Below, in pieces: positions 31,557 through 40,764 of a DNA stretch of 64,000 nt. Under the pieces are notes generated by a model. That model saw nothing but the letters and a program-made list of their open reading frames with translations, was not told the DNA's origin and ran no database searches. Position 1 is the stretch's first letter; each line of letters opens with the position of its first letter. This DNA comes from Paenibacillus macquariensis (GTDB taxonomy: Bacteria; Bacillota; Bacilli; Paenibacillales; Paenibacillaceae), in contig NZ_FTNK01000004.1 in the NCBI RefSeq assembly GCF_900156375.1, positions 62,001 to 126,000 of the forward strand, in the 5' to 3' direction. The translations under genes and the position numbers were made by a program.

Positions 31557-32885
31557 ATGTTCAAGAAAAGCTTGCGAATGCAAATTGTCGTTTCATTTAT
31601 TGTAATTGTACTAATCAGTCTCATAATCTCTTTTGGAATTGGACGTTTGTTCTCTGAAAAGAAGGTAAGCATAGAAGAGAAATTCTTGAGTGTAACGAGT
31701 GATGTGGCTACAATTCTGAGGTTAATAGAACCCGGTACACGAGATACGGTATTGGATATACTCACTAACTATAATGTTCAGGGAGAGGTTATCCAAGAAG
31801 GTAGTCCATTACCTTTTTCATTAACTGATGATGAGGTTGCACCTTTATTGCGAACCAAAGCAACAAAGCCTATGTTTATAGATAATTCTGAAGGTCCTAA
31901 TCCCGTTCGTCTGATCGGCGTACCTAATATCGATCATAGTGGAAGTTCGTTGATTCTGAAGATGGATTTCACTGTTCTTTTGGAAATCATACAACACACT
32001 TTGATCATAGGCCTGTTGACAGTACTTTTTGTTGGAAGTTTGCTTATTTTGCTAGCATCACACTACATTGTTGTTCCTGTAAAAAAACTGACAAAAGCAG
32101 CGAAGCAAATGGCAACAGGAAATTTAGCTATTCGACTTCAACATAACAAGAAGGATGAATTCGGGGAATTGATGGACAGCTTTAATCATATGGCAAGTGA
32201 ACTTCAGAAAATAGATAAAATGCGAGATGATTTTGTTAGTAACGTTTCTCATGAAATTCAGAGTCCAATAACCTCGATTCGAGGCTTTACGCTGGCCATT
32301 AAAGATGGGATTATCCCTCCCGAACGTCACAATGAGCATCTCGAAATCATTTATCAAGAAACGTTAAGACTTTCAAAGCTCAGCGAACATTTGCTACGAC
32401 TTGCATCCCTTGATTCAGAGCATCATCCGTATCATCCGGTAAAGTATAGGTTAGATGAACAGTTACGCAGAGTGATCCTTGTGGCCGAACCTTTGTGGAC
32501 GAAGAAGAATCTACATGTTGAACTTGTTCTGATAGCTTGTTCTATTAAGGCAGATCATGATTTATTTGAACATGTATGGCAAAATTTAATTCATAATGCT
32601 ATCAAATACTCACATGAAGATAATGTGATCGAAGTGATCATGGAAGTCAACGATTTAGCTGTTCATGTTCACATAACCAATACGGGGAAGGAGATTCCAG
32701 AAGGAGACCTTCCTTATATTTTTGATCGATTTTACATGGTGGACAAAGCGAGAAGTCAATCAGACGGAGGGAATGGGCTGGGGTTGTCCATTGTGAAGAA
32801 GATCGTTGAACTTCATTGCTGTACAATAGACGTGAAGAGTAGTGAAGGGGAAGGGACCTGTTTTACGATTTCCATCCCTCTATGA
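31557..32885 (+). CDS. Membrane sensor histidine kinase
   Basis: A 442-residue kinase. One membrane helix lies near the N-terminus (7-28), then an extracytoplasmic loop of about 110 residues, a second helix (about 148-172) and a HAMP domain (about 173-225, KKLTKAAKQMATGNLAIRL). HisKA has the H box FVSNVSHEIQSPITSIRGF, and HATPase_c has N box NLIHNAIKYS, FDRFYM and GNGLGLSI. ATG 31557 follows TTGGAGG and directly follows the regulator stop; a longer frame from 31524 overlaps the regulator. The sizeable outer loop means it can sense an external signal itself, unlike BceS-type kinases. Confidence 0.93.
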   Translation: MFKKSLRMQIVVSFIVIVLISLIISFGIGRLFSEKKVSIEEKFLSVTSDVATILRLIEPGTRDTVLDILTNYNVQGEVIQEGSPLPFSLTDDEVAPLLRTKATKPMFIDNSEGPNPVRLIGVPNIDHSGSSLILKMDFTVLLEIIQHTLIIGLLTVLFVGSLLILLASHYIVVPVKKLTKAAKQMATGNLAIRLQHNKKDEFGELMDSFNHMASELQKIDKMRDDFVSNVSHEIQSPITSIRGFTLAIKDGIIPPERHNEHLEIIYQETLRLSKLSEHLLRLASLDSEHHPYHPVKYRLDEQLRRVILVAEPLWTKKNLHVELVLIACSIKADHDLFEHVWQNLIHNAIKYSHEDNVIEVIMEVNDLAVHVHITNTGKEIPEGDLPYIFDRFYMVDKARSQSDGGNGLGLSIVKKIVELHCCTIDVKSSEGEGTCFTISIPL

Positions 32886-32932
32886 TAGAAGAAGCGAAAA
32901 ATCTCTGTTGATATTATCTACATTGCGTCTAC

Positions 32933-32982
32933 AAAAAAAAAGAGGTTGTCCAAAGCCATAAATGGCTTGTGGGACAACCTCT
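32933..32982 (-). terminator. Terminator for the DUF2653 operon
   Basis: Read on the minus strand, AGAGGTTGTCCC and GGACAACCTCT pair, with an inner AGCCAT/ATGGCT stem, and nine T residues follow. It can also act as a plus-strand hairpin after the kinase gene. Confidence 0.85.
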
Positions 32983-32994
32983 TCATCTTAATTC

Positions 32995-33276
32995 TTAGTC
33001 TATTATTACATTCGCTGTAATCTCTTCATCGACATCTAGTGTTATCTGTTCACGATAAGCACGAATGTCATATTCGCTTTGTAAATAGCGAAGGATTGCT
33101 TCAATCATGTTCGATTCAACCAAGAACTGGCTGCGACCTTGCACCCATACTTCAGCCGAATAACCATCTTCTTCATCCCAACTGAGTTCAACCTGAACAT
33201 CCGTTGGGCGTACAGCTTTGCGTTCTGCCATATGCAGGCAAATCGCATTTATAATTTCGTCCATTGTAAGTACCAT
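32995..33276 (-). CDS. DUF2653 (YxcD-like) protein
   Basis: A 93-residue acidic protein of the DUF2653 family (B. subtilis YxcD type): MDEIINAICLHMAERKAVRP at the N-terminus, VQVELSWDEEDGYSAEVWVQG in the middle and a strand-rich end. It starts 5 bp after the stop of the upstream Gly-rich membrane protein gene, with GGAAGGTA as ribosome binding site. The two genes are therefore one operon. No function is known for the family. A strong terminator follows. Confidence 0.8.
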   Translation of the reverse strand: MVLTMDEIINAICLHMAERKAVRPTDVQVELSWDEEDGYSAEVWVQGRSQFLVESNMIEAILRYLQSEYDIRAYREQITLDVDEEITANVIID

Positions 33277-33281
33277 ATCAA

Positions 33282-33713
33282 TTAGTACCTTCCGTCACGT
33301 GGATCAGGTTTACGACGGTTTTTGTAAGCTCTGTATCCTGCCATAACAAGAGAGATTAGAACGACAACAGCTAACGCGTTAATCATTAATCCCAAGATAT
33401 TACCCAACATGCCCATTCCGCCGAACATGCCTCCGAATAACATACCTGCCAATCCACCGATCATAAGACCTTTCATCAAGCCGCCACCGCTGAAGAATCC
33501 ACGTTTTGCCGGAGTTCCAGCAGCATTCGATTTGTTAGACGTATTTGATGATTTCGAAACATTATTATTCGTTGTAGATTTTTTAGGTGTGTTTGTGAAA
33601 GATTTCGTACCGGATTTAAATCCGCCACCACGTCTTGCATCAACACTAGTTGCCGGTGCAACTGTAGCGAATATTAGAGTAAACATCATAACAACCATGA
33701 GCCATTTTTTCAT
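33282..33713 (-). CDS. Small Gly/Met-rich membrane protein, Tim44-like annotation
   Basis: A 143-residue protein. A signal-like helix (4-22) is followed by a Ser/Thr/Asn/Lys-rich linker (30-70), a Gly/Met-rich hydrophobic stretch (GGLAGMLFGGMFGGMGMLGN, about 88-107) and a membrane helix to about 128, ending in a basic tail. Relatives in Bacilli are often labelled Tim44-like because of the Gly-rich segment. It precedes the DUF2653 gene by 5 bp, which suggests a joint but unknown role. The AGGGGG upstream is rather far from the ATG (about 14 bases). Confidence 0.7.
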   Translation of the reverse strand: MKKWLMVVMMFTLIFATVAPATSVDARRGGGFKSGTKSFTNTPKKSTTNNNVSKSSNTSNKSNAAGTPAKRGFFSGGGLMKGLMIGGLAGMLFGGMFGGMGMLGNILGLMINALAVVVLISLVMAGYRAYKNRRKPDPRDGRY

Positions 33714-33806
33714 CTGAAGAAAATCCCCCTGAGTAATAGTTTATTTTTTTCTATTCTACTAGTTTACGTAGTGAAAAATTAAAAGTTTCAAAATTAATCA
33801 AAATAA

Positions 33807-34355
33807 TTATTTTAAGTTTTGCTTTGTTCGTTGATCTTTTAGTGTATCCAACATCATATTGGTCCATTCAAGCCCTGAAGTAACATTGTAGATTGCCTTT
33901 TGGAATAACATATAATCAAAGAATTCAGGTGTGCCGAACTCAAGATCCTCACGTACTTTATCACCGATCTTAAGGTGGAGGTGCTCTAGCTTCTTGACTA
34001 AATGTACTTTACGGCTTTCTATGATATCTATGGCATTATCTAAATCGGTTAACCACATACAAAATGTTTTCATAGATAACTCATCACGTGTGATCGGATC
34101 AGCCAAAGGTACATACAACCATTCTTTTAGCTTTCGTATTCCTTTCTCGGTGATGGAGTAGAGTTTTTTGTCTGGTTTCTCACATTGGACAATCCAGCAT
34201 GCAGTTAACAATTCTTCGGATTCCATCTGAGAGAGTAATGGATAAATTTGACTATGCTTTGCAGGCCAAAAAGGTTGGAGTCTGAGCATCAGATTATATC
34301 CTGAAGACTCTTCTCTTGCTAGAAAGGCAAGGAGTGCATAGGAAAGTGTATTCAT
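33807..34355 (-). CDS. PadR-family transcriptional regulator
   Basis: A 182-residue regulator with an N-terminal PadR winged helix (about 1-80, LSYALLAFLAREESSGYNLMLRLQPFW...SQIYPLLSQMESEEL) and a C-terminal PadR-C/AphA-type helical dimerisation domain. ATG 34355 is preferred over the frame start 34403 because TAGGAGATG lies about 10 bases upstream. A 26-bp near-palindrome lies 53 bp upstream (34408-34433), probably its own operator. No phenolic-acid decarboxylase gene is next to it, so its targets are elsewhere. Confidence 0.87.
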   Translation of the reverse strand: MNTLSYALLAFLAREESSGYNLMLRLQPFWPAKHSQIYPLLSQMESEELLTACWIVQCEKPDKKLYSITEKGIRKLKEWLYVPLADPITRDELSMKTFCMWLTDLDNAIDIIESRKVHLVKKLEHLHLKIGDKVREDLEFGTPEFFDYMLFQKAIYNVTSGLEWTNMMLDTLKDQRTKQNLK

Positions 34356-34407
34356 ATGTGGACATCTCCTAATCATGAATTTTACAATGAGAAAAGTGTA
34401 CACTTAA

Positions 34408-34433
34408 ACTGTATGGTTTGGCAACCAAACAGT
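34408..34433. promoter_or_regulatory. 26-bp near-palindrome upstream of padR
   Basis: ACTGTATGGTT and AACCAAACAGT face each other across TGGC with one mismatch per arm. Size and position (upstream of the regulator gene) suggest PadR autorepression. Confidence 0.5.
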
Positions 34434-34442
34434 CATTGTAAA

Positions 34443-34472
34443 CAAAAAAAGACACGGATGATAAACATCCGC
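34443..34472 (-). terminator. Terminator of carbonic anhydrase gene
   Basis: On the minus strand, CGGATG/CATCCG around TTTAT is followed by GTGTC and seven T residues. Confidence 0.7.
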
Positions 34473-34499
34473 ACTTTATTAATAGCAAATCGTGTTTAA

Positions 34500-35069
34500 T
34501 TATTCCGTTCCATTATACCCATCAGCAATAAGCTCTAATGCACCATTATCAGGATCGATAATCATGCCGTGTACAGGTATATTTGGAGGAAGTAAGGGGT
34601 GTTTCTTGATGACATCGACAGTGTGGATCACGCCATCATGGACATTATCAAAACCTCGCAACCATTTCGTTAATTTAATACCTGAATTCTCTAAGGTACT
34701 TAATACAACATCTGAGACGCCGCGTTCCTTAATTAAACCAATCATATGATCTGCGTTCAGTGCGGCCATACCACAATCCAAGTGACCTACTACGAACACT
34801 TCGTCTGCTTTAAGTTCATAAATAGCTACCAATACGCTTCGCATAACACTACCGAAAGGTTGGGAAATAATGGCTCCGGCATTCTTGATGAGTTTGACGT
34901 CCCCATTTTTGAAATTCATTGCTTTTGGAAGTAATTCTGTGAGGCGAGTATCCATACAAGAGATTACTACGATTCTTTTCTCAGGAAATTTACTGGTACG
35001 AAATGCTTCGTACTCTTTGTTCTCAACAAATTGACGGTTATGTTCTAACACTTCAGTAATATGATTCAT
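34500..35069 (-). CDS. Beta-class carbonic anhydrase
   Basis: A 189-residue beta carbonic anhydrase, converting CO2 to bicarbonate. Zinc ligands are C38, H96 and C99, with the D40-R42 dyad (VISCMDTRLTELL; VVGHLDCGMAAL). NAGAIISQPFGSVMRSVLVA is the family core. Length and sequence style fit the YtiB group of Bacilli. The ATG is preceded by GAGGAAGAGG. It is a single gene divergent from the M32 carboxypeptidase gene. Cytoplasmic; it likely supplies bicarbonate for carboxylation reactions. Confidence 0.92.
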   Translation of the reverse strand: MNHITEVLEHNRQFVENKEYEAFRTSKFPEKRIVVISCMDTRLTELLPKAMNFKNGDVKLIKNAGAIISQPFGSVMRSVLVAIYELKADEVFVVGHLDCGMAALNADHMIGLIKERGVSDVVLSTLENSGIKLTKWLRGFDNVHDGVIHTVDVIKKHPLLPPNIPVHGMIIDPDNGALELIADGYNGTE

Positions 35070-35195
35070 GGGGGGACCTCTTCCTCCTTAAATTAATTAA
35101 TTAGATTATTTCTGTTCTTAGAAGTTGATTATACTTTTTACAAAAAGTATCATCAAGAGGAAACCATAAATATTTTATGTGAGGTGAGTCTTTAA

Positions 35196-36713
35196 ATGGA
35201 AGATCAAGTAAAAATCAAACTAGGACAATTTCGGGAATTGGTTCGCAAAATAAGAGGTTATTATGAGGTTGTAGGTTTAATGCATTGGGATCTGCGTACC
35301 GGTGCTCCCCGCAAAGGTGCTGAATATCGGTCGGAGACCATTGGCATATTAAGTACAGAAGGATTCAAATTAATCATCTCGGATGAGATGGGAGATTACT
35401 TAGAATATTTTACAAGCTCAGATATCGTAGAACAGTTGGACGATCTGGATCTACAAATCGTGAAGGAATGCAAAAAGGAATATGACCAGAACAAGCTAAT
35501 TCCTGCGGATAAGTTCCAAGAATATTCTGTCCTAACGGCACATGCTCAAACCTTATGGGAAGATGCGAAGGAGACGAGTGATTTTGCTGGATTCGAGCCT
35601 TATTTGAGTAAAATTGTTGCGATGAAGCATGAATTTATCCATTTTTGGGGAGTCAAAGGAACAAAATACGATACGTTAATTGACATGTATGAACCGGATA
35701 TGACAGTAGAGAAACTGGATGAAATATTCAGTAAACTGCGCAGTCGGTTAGTACCACTCGTAGAAACAATTCGAGCATCTGCGAATCAACCAGCGAATGA
35801 TTTCCTTAAGCAGATATTTGAGATTGATCAACAAGAGAAATTTGGCCTCTTCATTCTTGAACAAATGGGCTATGACTTTGAGGCTGGACGTCAAGATGAG
35901 AGTGTGCACCCATTTGCTACGGGGCTTAACATTGGGGATGTACGAATTACAACTCATTATTTACAAGATGATGTCACCAGTGCTGTATTCAGCTCTATGC
36001 ATGAAGGGGGTCATGCCCTGTATGAGCAAAATATTGATGCAAGCCTCGTAGGAACACCTTTAGCTGAAGGAACTTCTATGGGAATCCACGAGTCACAGTC
36101 GCGCTTATGGGAGAATATGATTGGACGTAGTCGCCCATTCTGGGAAAGATATTATGGTGATTTACAACAGCATTTCGCATCCCAACTTAAGGATGTGTCA
36201 GTAGAAGATTTCTACCGGGCTATCAACCGTGTGGAGAATTCGCTCATCCGAATTGAAGCTGATGAATTGACGTATAACCTTCATATTATTATTCGATACG
36301 AGATTGAGAAGATGTTGTTTAATGAAGGGTTGTCTGTGAAAGATCTACCAGAGGTATGGAATGCGAAATATAACGAATATCTTGGCATTACCCCTCCAAA
36401 TGACGGACTCGGTGTTCTTCAGGATGTGCATTGGTCTGGTGGAGATTTCGGTTACTTTGCATCCTATTCACTAGGAAATATGTATGCAGCACAATTCTTG
36501 CATACCATTCGTAAAGAGCTACCTCAATATGATGAATGGATTGCTGCAGGGAACTTACGTCCGATTAAGGAATGGCTCTCTGACAAAATCTATAAGTATG
36601 GTAAGCGTCTTACTCCTTCTGAAATCATCGTTAACGTGACAGGTGAAGAACTGAATCCAGATTACTTGTCAGATTATTTGGAAGAGAAATATAAAGAGAT
36701 TTACAAGTTATAG
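35196..36713 (+). CDS. M32 family metallocarboxypeptidase (Taq type)
   Basis: A 505-residue zinc carboxypeptidase of family M32. The metal site is H269-E270-G-G-H273 in SSMHEGGHALYEQ, with third ligand E299 (MGIHESQSRLWEN). The C-terminal GYFASYSLGNMYAAQF is also conserved. The enzyme removes C-terminal residues from peptides, broadly except Pro, in the cytoplasm, and has the normal family length. GTGAGGTGAG precedes the ATG. It is a single gene ending in a good terminator. Confidence 0.95.
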   Translation: MEDQVKIKLGQFRELVRKIRGYYEVVGLMHWDLRTGAPRKGAEYRSETIGILSTEGFKLIISDEMGDYLEYFTSSDIVEQLDDLDLQIVKECKKEYDQNKLIPADKFQEYSVLTAHAQTLWEDAKETSDFAGFEPYLSKIVAMKHEFIHFWGVKGTKYDTLIDMYEPDMTVEKLDEIFSKLRSRLVPLVETIRASANQPANDFLKQIFEIDQQEKFGLFILEQMGYDFEAGRQDESVHPFATGLNIGDVRITTHYLQDDVTSAVFSSMHEGGHALYEQNIDASLVGTPLAEGTSMGIHESQSRLWENMIGRSRPFWERYYGDLQQHFASQLKDVSVEDFYRAINRVENSLIRIEADELTYNLHIIIRYEIEKMLFNEGLSVKDLPEVWNAKYNEYLGITPPNDGLGVLQDVHWSGGDFGYFASYSLGNMYAAQFLHTIRKELPQYDEWIAAGNLRPIKEWLSDKIYKYGKRLTPSEIIVNVTGEELNPDYLSDYLEEKYKEIYKL

Positions 36714-36760
36714 TTCAAGGAAATGGTTCTCTATGAATCTTCTGTAGTTATGAATAAGGT

Positions 36761-36801
36761 CGTGATTTATCTACGTTTTGTAGAGAATCACGGCTTTTTT
36801 T
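36761..36801 (+). terminator. Terminator after M32 gene
   Basis: CGTGATT..CTAC and GTAG..AATCACG form a stem followed by GGC and T7. Confidence 0.88.
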
Positions 36802-36900
36802 ATATGCATGAACCGAAATGTGGAGAGAATGAATAACCTTTTCTAGGCGAATGCATATGATGCAATATGATTTATTCGAAAATATTGGAGGGATACCCAT

Positions 36901-37911
36901 ATGTGGAAAGGGACAACAAAGTTGACTGCAGTAGCAGGTATTCTTCTTCTCTGTTCTTCGGTTCTAGCCGGGTGTGGAGGAAAAGATGCTCCGACGAAAG
37001 TGAAGATTGGGGAAGTAACTCGTTCCGTATTTTACGCACCAGAATATGTCGCCATTGAAAAAGGATTCTTCAAGGATGAAGGACTGGATATTGAACTGAT
37101 GACAACCCCTGGTGGAGACAAGACGATGACTGCATTATTATCTAATGCGATAGATGTGGCATTAGTTGGATCGGAAACGTCCATTTACGTTGCTCAACAA
37201 GGTTCTGAAGATCCAGTGATCAATTTCGCCCAGTTAACTCAGACGGATGGAACATTTCTAGTGGCAAGAGACAATAACGGCACATTTAGTTGGGACCAGT
37301 TGAAGGGGACAACATTCCTAGGTCAACGTAAAGGCGGAATGCCACAAATGGCCGGAGAGTTCACGCTTAAGAAGCAAGGTATTGATCCACACGCAGATTT
37401 GGAATTGATCCAGAATATTGATTTCGCGAATATTACAGCAGCTTTTGCCTCGGGCACGGGACAATATGTTCAGTTATTCGAACCACAAGCGTCCATTTTT
37501 GAAAAAGAAGGCAGAGGTCATGTTGTCGCTTCATTTGGTGTAGAAAGTGGACACCTTCCATATACCGTGTTCATGAGTAAACAAAGCTATATTAAGAAGA
37601 ATGCAGATACCGTTCAGAAGTTCACGAATGCCGTACAGAAAGCTCAATCGTGGGTAGCAACTCATACCCCTGAAGAGATCGCGGATACGATACTCCCTTA
37701 TTTTAAAGATGCAGATCGTGGCATTATTGTATCTAGTGTGAAACGTTATCAAGAACAAGGCACCTATGCAACGGATCCTATATTAGATGATACAGAATGG
37801 AATAATCTTCTAGACGTGATGGACAGTGCAGGTGAATTGAAAGAACGTGTGGCACATGATGCGATTGTAGATAATACATTTGCTGAGAAGGCGAAGTCTA
37901 CTGTGAAGTAA
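36901..37911 (+). CDS. ABC importer substrate-binding lipoprotein (SsuA/NMT1 type)
   Basis: A 336-residue lipoprotein. The signal peptide ends in the lipobox VLAG-C25. The mature part is of the SsuA/TauA/ThiY type (VKIGEVTRSVFYAPEYVAIEKGFFKDEGLDIEL). GGAGGGATACCC precedes the ATG. It is the first gene of a three-gene importer operon (27 and 18 bp gaps). The segments GGDKTMTALLSNAIDVALVGSE and FLGQRKGGMPQMAGEFTL remind me of B. subtilis YtlA, whose ytlC and ytlD partners are the same pair of ATPase and permease. The ligand is unknown: an alkanesulfonate, taurine, thiamine precursor or other small anion is possible. Confidence 0.88.
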   Translation: MWKGTTKLTAVAGILLLCSSVLAGCGGKDAPTKVKIGEVTRSVFYAPEYVAIEKGFFKDEGLDIELMTTPGGDKTMTALLSNAIDVALVGSETSIYVAQQGSEDPVINFAQLTQTDGTFLVARDNNGTFSWDQLKGTTFLGQRKGGMPQMAGEFTLKKQGIDPHADLELIQNIDFANITAAFASGTGQYVQLFEPQASIFEKEGRGHVVASFGVESGHLPYTVFMSKQSYIKKNADTVQKFTNAVQKAQSWVATHTPEEIADTILPYFKDADRGIIVSSVKRYQEQGTYATDPILDDTEWNNLLDVMDSAGELKERVAHDAIVDNTFAEKAKSTVK

Positions 37912-37943
37912 AGAACTTATATCCTGCCAAAAGGAGAGTGCAC

Positions 37944-38720
37944 ATGGTACCTGTTGTTGAATTAAACGATGTCGCACATGTCTATATCACCGATCGCGAA
38001 GCCTCTCTGGCTGTGGATCATCTTCAATTGACAGTATCCGCTGGGGAATTCGTAAGTCTTGTAGGTCCGAGTGGATGTGGCAAGACAACCATATTATCGA
38101 TCATCGCAGGTCTTCTTACACCCAGTCATGGTGAGGTTCTAGTCAATGGTCACAAGCTTTCAGGACCAACACCTGAGGTAGGATACATGTTGCAGCAGGA
38201 TTATTTGTTTCCTTGGCGGACGATTCTGAATAATGCACTCTTAGGCTTGGAACTGACGGGAAGAATCACGCCTGAGAGTATAGCAATCACCTCAGGGCTC
38301 CTTGAAGAGATGGGTCTACAGGGTAAAGAGAATATATACCCTCAACAGCTTTCAGGTGGGATGCGCCAACGGGTTGCACTCGTGCGAACGTTGGCTACAG
38401 ATCCTAGTCTTCTGTTGTTGGATGAACCTTTCTCTGCACTCGATTATCAGACAAAGTTGCAATTGGAGGATCTAATATCTCGAACCTTGCGTGAACGTAA
38501 CAAGACAGCAGTCTTAGTTACCCATGATCTATCTGAAGCGATAGCAATGAGTGACCGGATCATATTGCTCGGTAGCAATCCAGGGAGAATCCGTCGAACG
38601 TTCGATGTACCGCGTAATATCCGTGAGGTGTTGCCTTTTCATGCTCGGGATCAGGAGGGCTTTCAAGATCTCTTTCACGAGATTTGGAGTGCTATGGAAT
38701 TACGCAGTGATCAGGAGTGA
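37944..38720 (+). CDS. ABC importer ATP-binding protein (SsuB type)
   Basis: A 258-residue ATPase. Walker A is GPSGCGKTT, the Q-loop is in MLQQDYLFPWRTI, the signature is QLSGGMRQRVALVRTL and Walker B is LLLLDEPFSALD, with the H-loop in LVTHDLSEAIAMSDRI. The QQDYLFPWR stretch is typical of nitrate/sulfonate/thiamine-precursor importers. ATG 37944 is preferred; AAGGAG lies 7 bases upstream, and GTG 37938 is too close to it. It energises uptake together with the adjacent lipoprotein and permease. Confidence 0.92.
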   Translation: MVPVVELNDVAHVYITDREASLAVDHLQLTVSAGEFVSLVGPSGCGKTTILSIIAGLLTPSHGEVLVNGHKLSGPTPEVGYMLQQDYLFPWRTILNNALLGLELTGRITPESIAITSGLLEEMGLQGKENIYPQQLSGGMRQRVALVRTLATDPSLLLLDEPFSALDYQTKLQLEDLISRTLRERNKTAVLVTHDLSEAIAMSDRIILLGSNPGRIRRTFDVPRNIREVLPFHARDQEGFQDLFHEIWSAMELRSDQE

Positions 38721-38737
38721 GGAGGTGAGGCAACAGC

Positions 38738-39580
38738 ATGATGACGCGAAATATAGCTAGAAATGAGTCTTCTGATTCGAGACAAAGTGAGCTGACTGAA
38801 CTATATCAAGATCACCTAGCGCACAAAAGAAAACAATCGAGGCATGTATTATCTGTTCAGCTGGGATTACTCCTCTTCTTGTTAACCTTTTGGGAGCTGG
38901 CTGGAAGACTGAAATGGATTGATGTCCTATTGTTTAGCTATCCTAGTAAGATATTTAATCATATTGTACAAGAAATTATTAGTGGCGAATTATGGGGTCA
39001 CTTGGGTGTAACGGTTGGTGAGACTGTCGTAGGGTTTCTACTCGGAACGTTGCTTGGAACGGGGCTTGCCATCTTGATCTGGTGGTCACCTTTCTTATCG
39101 AAGGTATTAGATCCATACATGGTCGTATTTAATAGCATGCCAAAGGTGGCGCTAGGTCCTTTATTTATCGTTGTCTTTGGAGCGGGGTTTACGGCTATTG
39201 TGGTCACAACATTATCTGTTATCGTCATTATTACCACACTCGTGGTTTACAATAGCTTCTCTGAAGTGGATTCGAATCTAGTCAAAGTTGTGCGAACATT
39301 TGGCGGATCACGATCACAAATTTTCCGTAAAGTGATCTTTCCTGCAACGTTTCCTGCGATTATTTCAACATTGAAAGTCAATGTTGGTCTAGCTTGGGTG
39401 GGTGTTATTGTTGGAGAGTTTCTCGTGGCACAAATGGGTCTAGGTTATTTAATTATTTATGGTTTTCAAGTATTTAATTTTACGCTCGTGATGTCCAGTT
39501 TGTTTATTATTGCGGTGGTAGCAACGGTTATGTATCAACTCGTATTGTATATGGAACGTAAGTTGTTATCTCATAAGTAA
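38738..39580 (+). CDS. ABC importer permease (SsuC type)
   Basis: A 280-residue membrane protein. An unusual hydrophilic N-terminal region of about 38 residues is followed by about six helices. The binding-protein-dependent transport EAA loop is visible as VVRTFGGSRSQIFRKVIFPATFPAI, where it contacts the ATPase. GGAGGTGAGG precedes ATG 38738, and ATG 38741 is equally possible. It is the last gene of the importer operon; no enzyme gene for the substrate follows, so it gives no hint of the ligand. Confidence 0.92.
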   Translation: MMTRNIARNESSDSRQSELTELYQDHLAHKRKQSRHVLSVQLGLLLFLLTFWELAGRLKWIDVLLFSYPSKIFNHIVQEIISGELWGHLGVTVGETVVGFLLGTLLGTGLAILIWWSPFLSKVLDPYMVVFNSMPKVALGPLFIVVFGAGFTAIVVTTLSVIVIITTLVVYNSFSEVDSNLVKVVRTFGGSRSQIFRKVIFPATFPAIISTLKVNVGLAWVGVIVGEFLVAQMGLGYLIIYGFQVFNFTLVMSSLFIIAVVATVMYQLVLYMERKLLSHK

Positions 39581-39710
39581 TACAAGGTAACATTCCTATC
39601 TACAATGGATCGCGTGAATATGAATGTGCAGTAAATGTCGTATTGTGTAGAGTTGTGAAATAAAGTACCATGAGATTAGAATGATACTGATAGAAAAGAG
39701 AGGCGTTCTC

Positions 39711-40682
39711 ATGGGGTTTCGAGTTGTAAAAACAGCGATTGCTACACTCATTTCCATTCAGATTGCTTATATAGTAGGACTACCCAGTCCTCAGTCTGCG
39801 GGTCTATTGGCTATTCTTGGCGTGGAAGTAACACGTAAAAGGAGTCTTAGAACGATCTCAGCGCGCTTCTTTGCCTCCATTGTGGGGCTTCTTTTTGCAT
39901 GTGGATTATTCGCCTTATTTGGCTTTCATTACTGGGTACTGGCCGTATTCGTCCTATTCGGGTTCCCTTTAATCGTTAAGTCAAGCTTCAAGGAGGGGAT
40001 TGTCACCAGTTCAGTTGTTGTATTCCGTGTTTTTGGAGAAGGGGCTCTATCCGTACATACGATATTATCTCAAGTTGAATTGCTTGTTATTGGGCTAGGA
40101 TCAGCGATGGTGGTCAATATGATCTATATGCCTAAAGGTGGAGAACAGATGATTGAGATTCGTCACAACGTGGACGGGCTATTCGCTGTAATATTTCATC
40201 GCGTTGCTCTGACGCTTCGAGATCCAACTTATGTATGGGACGGAAGTGAAATCATTGAAGCTGGTAAAGCGATTAAAGAAGGGTCCCTTGCGGCAAATCG
40301 AGCGATGGAGAACCAAATGGTTCATCCGGATCAGGCTTGGAATATTTATTTCTATATGCGTAAGGAACAGTTGGATTTAATTCTAGTCATGATGCAGCGG
40401 ATTGCTGATGTATATCAGAAGCTTCCCCAAGCTGACTTAGTAGCGGAGCTATTCGAACAACTTAGCCATGATGTAACAGAAGAAATGTACACAGGTCGTA
40501 CCGAAGTACTACTGGAAGAATTGGAACAAGATTTCAAAGAAATGGATCTTCCAACGACAAGAGAGGAATTTGAGATAAGGTCTTCTATACTACAGCTATG
40601 CCGTGAATTATCTTTATATTTGAAAATAGCAAAGAAGAACAAAGCACCGGTCCCGGATAAAGTGCGGGTTGAAAGTGGATGA
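39711..40682 (+). CDS. Aromatic acid exporter family protein (ArAE_1, YqjA type)
   Basis: A 323-residue protein, similar in length to B. subtilis YqjA. An N-terminal membrane half (about 1-145) with some five helices begins VVKTAIATLISIQIAYIVGLPSPQSAGLLAILGV. A cytoplasmic helical C-terminal half (150-323) contains the ArAE_1_C domain. ATG 39711 has AAGAGAGG upstream; the earlier ATG of the frame does not. The family is named after aromatic acid exporters, but Firmicute members are uncharacterised as transporters. It stands between the importer operon and a small unknown gene. Confidence 0.83.
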   Translation: MGFRVVKTAIATLISIQIAYIVGLPSPQSAGLLAILGVEVTRKRSLRTISARFFASIVGLLFACGLFALFGFHYWVLAVFVLFGFPLIVKSSFKEGIVTSSVVVFRVFGEGALSVHTILSQVELLVIGLGSAMVVNMIYMPKGGEQMIEIRHNVDGLFAVIFHRVALTLRDPTYVWDGSEIIEAGKAIKEGSLAANRAMENQMVHPDQAWNIYFYMRKEQLDLILVMMQRIADVYQKLPQADLVAELFEQLSHDVTEEMYTGRTEVLLEELEQDFKEMDLPTTREEFEIRSSILQLCRELSLYLKIAKKNKAPVPDKVRVESG

Positions 40683-40764
40683 GTACATTACATATTACTT
40701 AATAAATAGGGTGAAAGATCGTGAGAGTATTCCATCATAAGTATAGAGAGGTAGTCGAGCAACC

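Noticed and set aside
33409-33717. Plus-strand Pro/Phe-rich 102-codon frame
   Set aside because: Antisense to the Gly-rich membrane protein gene; composition is simply the complement of Gly codons.
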